DNA of 6,983 nucleotides from Myxococcales bacterium (GTDB lineage Bacteria > Myxococcota_A > Polyangia > Polyangiales > Polyangiaceae). How positions within the stretch are numbered: the stretch's first letter is position 1; each line of letters starts with the position of its first letter. The notes under the pieces are model-generated. The model was given only the letters and a program-made list of their open reading frames with translations, did not search any database and was not told the origin of the DNA. Where the stretch lies: positions 1 through 6,983 of the forward strand of contig JAAFHJ010000259.1 of assembly GCA_013298325.1 (NCBI GenBank). Reading direction: 5' to 3'. Position numbers and translations under genes: made by a program. Of this stretch, positions 1-6,895 are shown in pieces.

Positions 1-1680
1 TCTTCCTCGAAGAACGGGGCGCAGACCCACGCATACTTCTTCGTCGACCGCCTCGCCGCGACCGACCTGGAGACCGCCGAGCCGCTCCGCCTGGAAGCCC
101 GTGGACTTCCGCCCGGCGAACGGGCTGAGGTCCGCTTTCAAGGGCGCGTCGTCCATCCCGGCGATGCGGTGCCGACGCCGGTTTCGCTCGTTCTTCCAGG
201 CTTTTCTGACGACGACACCACCCTCCGCGTCCCCGTCGAGGCGCCGCTCGTCGAAGCGCTCGGCGCCCGCCACGAGACGGCCGCCTTCGTCGGGAAAATC
301 GTCGTCGCCTTTCCGGCGAAGATCGAAGGGGGGCCGCCCGCGTTTGCCACGCTCCCCGAGGCCTCGTTCCAGGTCCATCCGACGCGGAAATACGAAGAGC
401 AAGATCAGGAACTTGCCACCCGCGGTGATCGTTTCTTGGAGCGCCTTGGGATCACGCTCGGCTTCGCCGACGCGGTGCCGGCCGTGACCGCCGTCGCCGA
501 AGGTTCCCGGGCCGCTTCTGCAGGCCTCCGGAGCGGCGATCGTGTCCTCCGCGTCGGTCCGTTTGCCGCCCGCGAACGGAGCGATTTTGCGCCGACCGGC
601 CGCCAAGCGGAGGTTCAGTTCGTCGTCGAGCGGGACGGCGCCCTGCGCACGGTCGTCTGCGCACTCCCGGCCGACCTCGTCCCCTGGAGCACAAAAATCC
701 CCCCGGCGCTCCTCGTGCTCCCCGCATTGGCGCTCCTCGCCGCGCTCTTCTCCTTCCGGAGCGGCCCCCGCCTCCGCTTCTTCGAAGAGCGCCTCGCCGA
801 CGAAGTCCGTAGCCTCTTCCGCGGCACCCGTGTGCTCACCCGCACCCGCGCCGCGAGCGCCATCGCTGGGGTGCTCGCCGGCGTCTTCCTGCCCTTCGTC
901 GCCTTTGCCGGTTTCTACGCCTACCGGGCGGCGATCCCCGGCGCGATCCCGGTCTTTGCGCTCATCGTCGCCGAGCTCGCCGGCGGCTTCGTCGCGCGGG
1001 CTGCGACGCGCGGTACTGCAAAAACAAAGGGAATTTCAGCGATCTACGAGGTGCTCTATCAGTTCCTCCTCGTCGTCGCGCTCCTCGCCGGGCCGGCGCT
1101 TTGTTTCTGGGCGAGCGGCTCTGTCGGCCTCGACGAGCTCGCCCTTGCCCGCGCCCCGTTCGGCCTCCGCCTCTTCACGAACCCGGGCTTTTTGCTCGTC
1201 GGGCTCGCGTCGCTCGGCGTCCGCGCCCTCGCGCTCCCGGCGGTCTCCGACGATGGCGTCGCGCGACCGGCGACGCGCCTGATCGTCGGCCTCGGTCGCG
1301 TCGCCTCGGCCGCGTTGTTCGTCTGGCTCTTCCTCGGCGGCGATTCGGTCCGCCCGCTTCCGATCGCGCTGACGGCGCCGATGCAGGCGGCGGCGGTCCT
1401 CCTCAAGCTCGGGGCGGTCGTGTTGCTCCTCAGCCGCCTCGCAGAAATCGGCGCGGGCGACGTCAAAAAATCGTTTTCTTACCTACGCTTCGCGCTTGTC
1501 GCCCTCGTCGCCGGTACCGCCATCGTCCGCGGACTCGTCCACCTCGGCGACCGCGGCGAGTTCGCCCTGTGGCTCGGCCGCGGGACGGCGGTCGTCACGC
1601 TCCTCTTCGCGCTCCGCGAAGTATTGCGCGTCGCCGCCGCCATCCGCCGGGGCCGTCTCGCCCTCGATACCGTCGGCTAA
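1..1680 (+). CDS. PDZ-domain polytopic membrane protein with NuoH-like helix bundle (5' end outside window)
   Basis: The frame is open from the first base of the window to a TAA stop, giving 559 visible residues, so the true start lies upstream. A GTG at 169 is only an internal valine. Residues 1-130 are soluble and beta-rich, with two similar F-x-G-[RK]-[VI]-V strands (near 46-51 and 96-101). Residues about 147-222 look like a PDZ domain: a Leu-Gly-Ile-Thr loop, then 'AGLRSGDRVLRVG'. Hydrophobic helices follow at about 233-252, 285-308, 312-335, 346-371, 395-413, 427-447, 461-480, 491-512 and 522-546. By eye the order and spacing of these segments match complex I subunit NuoH: a basic/acidic stretch after helix 1 (RLADEVRSLF), 'ASGSVGLDEL' after helix 4, and 'LFLGG' followed by Lys/Arg-containing helix 7. 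The quinone-site acidic loop of NuoH is missing. No HExxH or other protease motif is visible. NuoH topology would place the PDZ domain outside the cytoplasm. Function is unknown; the NuoH relationship is my inference. Confidence 0.85.
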   Translation, partial: SSSKNGAQTHAYFFVDRLAATDLETAEPLRLEARGLPPGERAEVRFQGRVVHPGDAVPTPVSLVLPGFSDDDTTLRVPVEAPLVEALGARHETAAFVGKIVVAFPAKIEGGPPAFATLPEASFQVHPTRKYEEQDQELATRGDRFLERLGITLGFADAVPAVTAVAEGSRAASAGLRSGDRVLRVGPFAARERSDFAPTGRQAEVQFVVERDGALRTVVCALPADLVPWSTKIPPALLVLPALALLAALFSFRSGPRLRFFEERLADEVRSLFRGTRVLTRTRAASAIAGVLAGVFLPFVAFAGFYAYRAAIPGAIPVFALIVAELAGGFVARAATRGTAKTKGISAIYEVLYQFLLVVALLAGPALCFWASGSVGLDELALARAPFGLRLFTNPGFLLVGLASLGVRALALPAVSDDGVARPATRLIVGLGRVASAALFVWLFLGGDSVRPLPIALTAPMQAAAVLLKLGAVVLLLSRLAEIGAGDVKKSFSYLRFALVALVAGTAIVRGLVHLGDRGEFALWLGRGTAVVTLLFALREVLRVAAAIRRGRLALDTVG

Positions 1681-1690
1681 CACAAAGAAT

Positions 1691-2974
1691 TCACTCGTCT
1701 TTCAGGCAGCGTGAGAGGTCGCCGAGCATCGCCTCGCAGTTCGTGAGGCCGTTGCCCGAGAGGCTCTCAAAGCGGCAGGTGAGCTTCATGTCCGGCGTGA
1801 GCTTCCAGGCGCTCCGCGGCGCGCGGACGAGCGGGAGGATCTTCGCCGGATCGAGGGGCGTATCGGCACGCAGGTGGAGCGTCACGTAGCGGGAGTTCGC
1901 CTCGCACCCGAGGACCTTCAATCGTCGTAGTTCCGTCTTCAAACGGGATTGATGGAGGAAGCGCCTCGCCGCCTCCGGGGGCGGGCCGAAACGATCTTCG
2001 AGTTCAATGCCGATTTCGTCGACCATCGCCTCGTCGATCGCCGTCGCCAGGCGCTTGTACAGCGAGAGCCGGAGACCGACGTCGCCGATGTATTCCTCGG
2101 GCAAAATCGCGGTGACGTCGAAGGAGAGCTCGGGATCGACGTCGTGGACGACCGTCTCGCCGCGGAGCTCGTGGACCGCTTCGTCGAGCATTTGGCAGAA
2201 GAGATCGAAGCCGACGGTCGCCACATTCCCCGATTGTTCGCCGCCTAGAATGTTCCCGGCGCCGCGGAGTTCGAGGTCGAGGGAGGCGATCTTGAAGCCG
2301 GAGCCGAGCTCGGTGTGCTGCTCCAGCGCCTCGATGCGGGCGCGGGCGTCCTCGGAGATCCCGTCGAGGGGCGGCACAACGAGGTAGCAATAGGCGCGCT
2401 CCTTCGAGCGACCGACGCGGCCACGAAGCTGATAAAGTTGAGCAAGTCCGAAGTGATCGGCGCGATCAACGATGATCGTGTTTGCCCGGGGGATGTCGAG
2501 ACCGCTCTCGACGATCGCCGTCGCAACGAGGATGTCGTAGCGGCCGTCGACGAAGTCGAGCATCACCTTCTCAAGGGCACTTTCCCCTTTGTCGGTCCCG
2601 CCGTCGGTTGTTTGTGTCGCGATCTTGGTCGACGTCTTCGCCATTTGACCATGGCCGACGGCGATGCGTGCATTTGGCACCAAGTCCTGGAGGCGACCGG
2701 CCCGCTCGTGGATCCCTTCGACGCGGTTGTAGACGTAAAAAACCTGCCCGCCGCGCGACAGCTCCCGCTCGACCGCCTCGCGGATCACCTGCTCGTCGAA
2801 CTTGGTGACAATCGTCCGAACGGCACGACGGTCCGACGGCGGCGTCGTGATCAACGAAAGATCGCGGAGGCCGCCAATCGCCATTTGCAGCGTTCGCGGG
2901 ATCGGCGTCGCCGAGAGGGTGAGCACGTCGACGGAGGTGGGTGACGCCGAAGCGCTGCTCTTCGTCGACGACAA
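1691..2974 (-). CDS. mfd: Mfd C-terminal part: second helicase domain and TRCF C-terminal domain
   Basis: This 427-codon frame carries the rest of Mfd. Its first 14 codons, including the ATG at 2974, are an out-of-frame reading of the upstream 'DEEQRFGVTH' segment, so it is not a natural independent gene. Real Mfd sequence starts at 2932 with 'VDVLTLSATPIPRTLQMA' (motif III region). It continues with 'GGQVFYVYNRVE', 'ARIAVGHGQM', 'ATAIVESGLDIPRANTII' (motif V) and 'QLRGRVGRS' (motif VI). The Mfd/RecG-type TRG segment follows ('DLELRGAGNILGGEQSG'), with the conserved Gln present. The C-terminal domain includes 'LPEEYIGDVGLRLSLYKRL' and ends in Lys-Asp-Glu before TGA. About 18 extra Thr/Lys/Gly-rich residues sit between 'HGQM' and 'LEKVM' relative to E. 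coli. Conservation over the full length shows that this part has not decayed. Confidence 0.85.
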   Translation of the reverse strand: MSSTKSSASASPTSVDVLTLSATPIPRTLQMAIGGLRDLSLITTPPSDRRAVRTIVTKFDEQVIREAVERELSRGGQVFYVYNRVEGIHERAGRLQDLVPNARIAVGHGQMAKTSTKIATQTTDGGTDKGESALEKVMLDFVDGRYDILVATAIVESGLDIPRANTIIVDRADHFGLAQLYQLRGRVGRSKERAYCYLVVPPLDGISEDARARIEALEQHTELGSGFKIASLDLELRGAGNILGGEQSGNVATVGFDLFCQMLDEAVHELRGETVVHDVDPELSFDVTAILPEEYIGDVGLRLSLYKRLATAIDEAMVDEIGIELEDRFGPPPEAARRFLHQSRLKTELRRLKVLGCEANSRYVTLHLRADTPLDPAKILPLVRAPRSAWKLTPDMKLTCRFESLSGNGLTNCEAMLGDLSRCLKDE

Positions 2975-5465
2975 GGAGCCCCAAGTGCTTGAAATGAAGG
3001 TCTTTGGAGAGGAGTCGGTGGGTGCCGATCACGATGTCGCAGCGCCCCTCCTTCACCTCGCGGAGGACTTCGGCCTGCTCCTTCGCCGTCTGAAACCGGG
3101 AGAGTGCACGGATCTTGATCGGGTAGCCGCCCATCCGGCTCTCGAAGGTCCGGAAGTGCTGCTGGGCGAGGACCGTCGTCGGGCACAGCACGGCGACCTG
3201 GCGCCCCGCCATCGCCACGCGGAAGGCGGCGCGGATGGCGACCTCCGTCTTGCCGAAGCCGACGTCGCCGCAGACGAGGCGGTCCATCGGCTTTTCGCTT
3301 TCGAGGTCCTTGTTGACGGCGCCGATCGCCTGCGCCTGGTCGACGGTCTCCTCGAAGGGGAAGGTCGCTTCAAAGGTCCGATAGTCCTCGTCGACGGCGG
3401 GGATCGCCTCGCCCACGGCCGCTTCGCGCTCCGCATACAAACGGAGAAGTTCGTCGGCCATCTCGCGAACCGCTTTGCGGACTTTCGCCTTCGTCTTTGC
3501 GAAGGTCTGCCCACCGAGTCGGTCGATTTTCGGGTCGGCGCTCTCGCCGCCCGCGTACTTCTGGATTTGATTGAGCCGGTAGGAAGGGAGATAGAGTTTG
3601 TCCCCCCCCGAATACTCCACAACCAGAAGATCGACGATATGATCGCCGACGTCCTGATGGACGAGCCCCCGGTAACGACCGATGCCGTGGTCGACGTGGA
3701 CGACGAAATCGCCGACGGCGAGCGCGCGAAGATCTTCGAGGAAGGGGCGGGTGACGTCCTTCGTCTTTGTGCGCGGCGCTCGGCGGGCGCGGGCGCCGAA
3801 GATCTCCTCCTCGGTGATGACGGCGATGCCGTCGGCCGGCAGGAGGAAGCCGCGCGCGAGGGGGCCGGTGACGATGAGGGCGTCGAGGCTCCGGTAGGCC
3901 GGCTCGACGGCGTTGTGGAGCCAGCCGGCGGCGAAGGGCTTGCCGACGACCTTCACGTTTACGCCGTGGGGCCGCAAAAGCGCGACGAGGCGCTCCCCCT
4001 GCACTTCGGCGCGAGCGGCCAAAAAGACCGTAAATCCGTGCTCTTTGAAGTGGCGGATCCGTCGGATCAACGGGTTCAGACCGGCGCCGCGCCCCCGCTG
4101 CTGGCGGGCCGCTTTTCCGGCGCGCTCAAGGTCGTCGTGGTCGCGGGCGGCGAGATCGACGGTGCGCGCTTCGTCGGCGTAGGCGAGCGCCCCGAGGCCC
4201 GGCTCCGGCGCGCCAAGCAGGGCGAGGCGATCGACGCCCACACGCCGCGCCTCCGGGAGCGCTGCGAGGAGCGCCTCTTCGTCGACGGCGAAGGCGTCGG
4301 GCAGAAAATGGATGCGTGTTGCAGGCAAATCGCGGCGCATCTCTTCGAGGGCGTCGTTCATCGCGCGCACGCAGCCGGGCGGCTCAAAGAGGAAGATCTT
4401 CTCGTCGCCGGCGAGGTAGGCGGTCAGCGGTTCGAGGGCCGGGTAGTAGGCGGGCAGGAAGCCGTCGGCGCCGAAGAAGGCGCGCCCGTTGCACACGTCG
4501 TCGACGAGGGCACGGAGCTTCGACGTCGGCAAATCAATCGCATCTCCGAGCGCCGTCACACGATCTTTCGCCCGCTCGACGAACTCCTTCGCGAGGAGCC
4601 CCTCCCGCGCGGGGCCGAGCAAAATCTCCGGGATCGTTACCTCGGTCGTCTTCTGTTCTTCGGCCTCGAAGGGTTTGATCGACACGATCAAATCGCCATA
4701 GAGTTCGATGCGGACCGGGCGATCGGCCTGCGGAGGCCACGCGTCGACGAGGGAGCCGCGGACGGCGAAGGAGCCGGGGTCTTCGACGATCGGCGCGCGC
4801 ACGTAGCCGGCGTCGACGAGGTGGCCGATGAGCGCGTCGCGATCGAGCTCCTCTTCGGCGGTGACACGAAGCGTGTGTTTTGCAACGACGGACCGCGGGA
4901 TCGTCTTCCGCACGAGCGCCGCCGCGGCGACGACGAGCACGCGCGGGCCTGTTTGCGTGGCGGCGGAACGGTCGACGGTGCTCAGTGGACCGAGGACGGC
5001 GAGGCGGGCGAGGGCCGCTTTGCGATCGGGGCTCGCCTCCGCGTAGGGGGAGCTCTCCCAGCCGACGAAACAGGCGATGTTCGCCGCCGAACTGTCATGA
5101 AATCCTAGAAGTTGTGCGATGTCGTCGGCGACCCGCTTGCACTCATCGCCGTCGGGAACGACGACGACCGCCCGCTTCATCGGCGCGCTCGAAAGCCAGG
5201 CAGCGACGACCGCCGCACGGGCCCCCGCCACCGTCCCGGCCACATAGCCGACGGCCCCCGCATCGATCTTCTTCGTGAGGTCGGCGAGGCGCGTCGCCGT
5301 CGTCCCCTCGGCGGGGAGGACCGCCGGCATCGGGTCGAGGGCGTCGTCGTTTTCGGGGGCTTCGTCGCTCGCGAGGAGCGCACGCAGCTCGTCGTCGTCC
5401 TTGCCCGACAGCTCGGCGAAGCGGGCGGAAAAGGTCGTCGGAGCGGGGGCCGGTTGTTTCGCCAT
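2571..5465 (-). CDS. mfd: Mfd N-terminal part: UvrB-like, RNAP-interacting and first helicase domain
   Basis: This 964-residue frame starts at ATG 5465; only a weak GG-rich stretch (gggcgg) precedes it. Residues 1-60 are a poorly conserved Ala/Asp/Glu-rich leader. Residues about 70-300 form the UvrB-homology region, with a degenerate nucleotide-binding loop (TVAGARAA, no GKT), as is normal for Mfd, and the conserved 'EDPGSFAVRGSLVDAWP'. The RNA-polymerase-interacting domain begins near 583 (VGDFVVHVDHGIGRYRG) and runs through 'GGDKLYLPSYRL'. The 'FPFEETVDQAQAI' motif is at 702-714. The Walker A motif GDVGFGKT is at 733-740, motif Ia CPTTVLAQQH at 761-770, motif Ib IGTHRLL at 813-819, and motif II DEEQ at 834-837. 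From residue 844 to the stop the frame is wrong: about 121 Arg/Pro-rich residues replace the second RecA-like domain. If translated, the product could bind RNA polymerase but would lack motifs III-VI and should not translocate. Confidence 0.9.
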   Translation of the reverse strand: MAKQPAPAPTTFSARFAELSGKDDDELRALLASDEAPENDDALDPMPAVLPAEGTTATRLADLTKKIDAGAVGYVAGTVAGARAAVVAAWLSSAPMKRAVVVVPDGDECKRVADDIAQLLGFHDSSAANIACFVGWESSPYAEASPDRKAALARLAVLGPLSTVDRSAATQTGPRVLVVAAAALVRKTIPRSVVAKHTLRVTAEEELDRDALIGHLVDAGYVRAPIVEDPGSFAVRGSLVDAWPPQADRPVRIELYGDLIVSIKPFEAEEQKTTEVTIPEILLGPAREGLLAKEFVERAKDRVTALGDAIDLPTSKLRALVDDVCNGRAFFGADGFLPAYYPALEPLTAYLAGDEKIFLFEPPGCVRAMNDALEEMRRDLPATRIHFLPDAFAVDEEALLAALPEARRVGVDRLALLGAPEPGLGALAYADEARTVDLAARDHDDLERAGKAARQQRGRGAGLNPLIRRIRHFKEHGFTVFLAARAEVQGERLVALLRPHGVNVKVVGKPFAAGWLHNAVEPAYRSLDALIVTGPLARGFLLPADGIAVITEEEIFGARARRAPRTKTKDVTRPFLEDLRALAVGDFVVHVDHGIGRYRGLVHQDVGDHIVDLLVVEYSGGDKLYLPSYRLNQIQKYAGGESADPKIDRLGGQTFAKTKAKVRKAVREMADELLRLYAEREAAVGEAIPAVDEDYRTFEATFPFEETVDQAQAIGAVNKDLESEKPMDRLVCGDVGFGKTEVAIRAAFRVAMAGRQVAVLCPTTVLAQQHFRTFESRMGGYPIKIRALSRFQTAKEQAEVLREVKEGRCDIVIGTHRLLSKDLHFKHLGLLVVDEEQRFGVTHLRRRAHPLGDADPANAANGDWRPPRSFVDHDAAVGPSCRSDDCHQVRRAGDPRGGRAGAVARRAGFLRLQPRRRDPRAGRSPPGLGAKCTHRRRPWSNGEDVDQDRDTNNRRRDRQRGKCP
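2933..2939 (-). other. mfd: Frameshift/deletion junction in mfd
   Basis: Read on the - strand, the His codon CAC (2939-2937) is followed by CTCC (2936-2933) and then GTC GAC GTG, which encodes the next conserved block. Orthologs have ten codons between the His and this Val. If the last two of those codons were ACC TCC (Thr-Ser), the four remaining bases are exactly the final C plus TCC, and 26 bases are gone. A shared CAC/ACC triplet at both ends would be compatible with a short-homology deletion. The ancestral bases are inferred and not seen. Confidence 0.75.
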
Positions 5466-5540
5466 CAGGACCGCCCGCTTAGCACTTTCCCGCCGGTGCC
5501 GCGGAGGCGGTCGATCGCAGGAAATACGCTCGCGGTCTCG

Positions 5541-6869
5541 TCAGCTGTCGGCGGCGACGGTGCGCACGCGGACGGTGATCACCCGTCGCTTGGCCATCGC
5601 CTGCACTTCAATCGTCGTTCCGTCTTCGAGGGCGACTTTGTCCCCCTTGCGCGGCAGCCGCGAGAGCTGCTCGACCAGGAAGGTGCCGATCGGCTCGCCG
5701 CCGAGCTCACCCTCGACGAGCGCTCCAAGAGGCCGTAGTTCTTCAAGAAGTGCCTTCGCGTCGACGTCCCAGCAACGGGCTTCGCCGGCGACTTCGGCGA
5801 CGCGCGGCGGTTCCTCGTCGAACTCATCTTGGATCTCGCCGACGATCTCCTCGAGGAGGTCTTCGAGGGTCAGGATGCCCGAAGTTCCGCCGTATTCGTC
5901 GACGACGACCGACAGGTGGACCTGCTCCTCCTGCATCGCCTTGAGCACGTCGGGGAGGCTCTGTGTCTCGGGGACGAAGAGCGCTTCGCGCCGCAAACTC
6001 TCCATCGTTTCCAGCTTTTGGGACTCTTCGCTCAGGAAGAAATCCTTCGCGTAGAGGTAGCCGCGCACCTTGTCGAGGTCGGGCCCGTCGGTCAGGAGGA
6101 CCCGCGAATACTGGAGGTTCTTCAGCATCGCGCGGGCGGCGGCCCCGGTGGTGACGATCGGGATCGAGGCGACGTCGACGCGGGGGACCATCGCGTTCCG
6201 CGCGGTGCGCTGGGCGAAGCGGACGACCCTCTCAATGAGCTCGCCCTTGTGTTTCGCCTGGGGGCTCTTCGCGGTATTTGCTGCCAAAATGCCGAGGATT
6301 TCCTCCTCGGAGAGGGAGCCCTCGGTGAGGCCATCCGGCGAAAGCCCCATCGTGCGCAAAAGGAGCCGCGAGGAGTGTTCGAGGATGAAGAGCAGCGGCT
6401 TGAAGGCGAGGTAGATCACCCGAAGCGGGAAGGCGACGAGGACCGCCATCGCCTCCGAGCGCTGGATCGCCACAAGCTTCGGAAAAAGCTCGCCAAAAAG
6501 GACGTGGCTGAACGTCAGCACGCTGAAGGCGATCGCCGTCGCGATCCCCTCGGCGAGCTTCGTCGGCGCGTGGCCGAGGAGCTTTTCAAGGGCGGCGACG
6601 ACGAGGTGCTCGATGGCCGGCTCGCCGATCCAGCCGAGGCCGAGGGAGGCGAGGGTGATGCCGAGCTGGGTCACCGACAGGTAGCGGTCGATGCGGGAGA
6701 CGACTTCGTGGGCGAGCTTGGCCCGCGAGTCCCCTTTCCGCACGCGCGTCGCGAGCTGGGTCGCGTTGACCTTGACGAGCGCGAACTCGGCGCCGACGAA
6801 GAAGCCGTTTAGCGCGATAAACACCAGTGCGAGGACAAGGCCGACAACCACGGCGACCCTCGCTAGCAC
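5541..6869 (-). CDS. CNNM/CorC (HlyC/CorC) family membrane protein with CBS pair
   Basis: This 442-residue protein has the complete architecture of the hemolysin-like CorB/CorC/CNNM family, linked to Mg2+ or other divalent cation efflux and homeostasis. Residues 6-195 are the CNNM (DUF21) membrane domain. It has a first helix at 5-25 leading into 'LNGFFVGAEFALV', then 'TQLGITLASLGLGWIGEPA' and 'GELFPK' at 126-131, with further helices near 105-125 and 140-162. The CBS pair spans about 215-345, from 'AMVPRVDVASI' to the hallmark 'DEYGGTSGILTLEDLLEEI'. A CorC_HlyC domain covers about 355-437. The start is a GTG without a clear Shine-Dalgarno sequence. It is the only start codon in this frame between the right edge and the first membrane helix, and upstream in-frame codons (Arg-rich) overlap the neighbouring gene. 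The gene begins 26 bases after the upstream gene's stop. The substrate cannot be read from the sequence, and older 'hemolysin' names for this family are misleading. Confidence 0.93.
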   Translation of the reverse strand: MLARVAVVVGLVLALVFIALNGFFVGAEFALVKVNATQLATRVRKGDSRAKLAHEVVSRIDRYLSVTQLGITLASLGLGWIGEPAIEHLVVAALEKLLGHAPTKLAEGIATAIAFSVLTFSHVLFGELFPKLVAIQRSEAMAVLVAFPLRVIYLAFKPLLFILEHSSRLLLRTMGLSPDGLTEGSLSEEEILGILAANTAKSPQAKHKGELIERVVRFAQRTARNAMVPRVDVASIPIVTTGAAARAMLKNLQYSRVLLTDGPDLDKVRGYLYAKDFFLSEESQKLETMESLRREALFVPETQSLPDVLKAMQEEQVHLSVVVDEYGGTSGILTLEDLLEEIVGEIQDEFDEEPPRVAEVAGEARCWDVDAKALLEELRPLGALVEGELGGEPIGTFLVEQLSRLPRKGDKVALEDGTTIEVQAMAKRRVITVRVRTVAADS

Positions 6870-6895
6870 ACCCGGCGAAAACCGAAGGCTTCGCG

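Larger units (their letters stand above)
1691..5465 (-). pseudogene. mfd: Mfd transcription-repair coupling factor, frame disrupted by a ~26-base deletion
   Basis: This is one mfd gene in two reading frames. The ATG at 5465-5463 opens a frame that carries conserved Mfd sequence to Val-Thr-His (H codon 2939-2937). Conserved Mfd sequence then resumes one frame over at Val-Asp-Val-Leu-Thr-Leu (first codon 2932-2930). Four bases separate the blocks, whereas E. coli Mfd as I recall it has ten codons there (KERIKAMRAN), so about 26 bases are missing. Restoring them would give a protein of about 1266 residues, slightly longer than the E. coli protein (about 1150). No other stop or shift interrupts the remaining roughly 1250 codons. 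Mfd is a DNA translocase that pushes stalled RNA polymerase off lesions and recruits UvrA for nucleotide excision repair. As written, the gene cannot yield a complete motor. A sequencing or assembly error is a serious alternative to true inactivation. The gene follows the CorC-like gene after 75 bases that hold no obvious promoter. Confidence 0.9.

Noticed and set aside
433..666. PDZ protein as a site-2 (RseP-like) or HtrA-like protease
   Set aside because: No HExxH, LDG or catalytic Ser-His-Asp arrangement is visible in the 559 residues present. The helices fit NuoH better.
1684..1702. Possible small hairpin (AAAGA / TCTTT) between the convergent genes
   Set aside because: The stem is only five mostly A-T pairs with a nine-base loop, too weak to call a terminator.
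2933..2974. Programmed ribosomal frameshift to join the two Mfd frames
   Set aside because: There is no slippery heptamer or poly-A/poly-T run at the junction, and a shift would not restore the missing Lys-Glu-Arg helix.
2802..5108. 768-codon open frame on the + strand opposite mfd
   Set aside because: It is antisense to well-conserved Mfd sequence, is Arg/Glu/Asp/Gly-rich with no recognisable motif, and is expected from GC-biased third codon positions.
5466..5540. Promoter or terminator between the CorC-like gene and mfd
   Set aside because: No convincing -35/-10 pair is present. The only stem (CCGCC/GGCGG) is five pairs and lacks a T-run.
5829..6812. 327-codon open frame on the + strand opposite the CorC-like gene
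   Set aside because: The - strand encodes complete CNNM, CBS and CorC_HlyC signatures. The antisense reading is charged low-complexity sequence.
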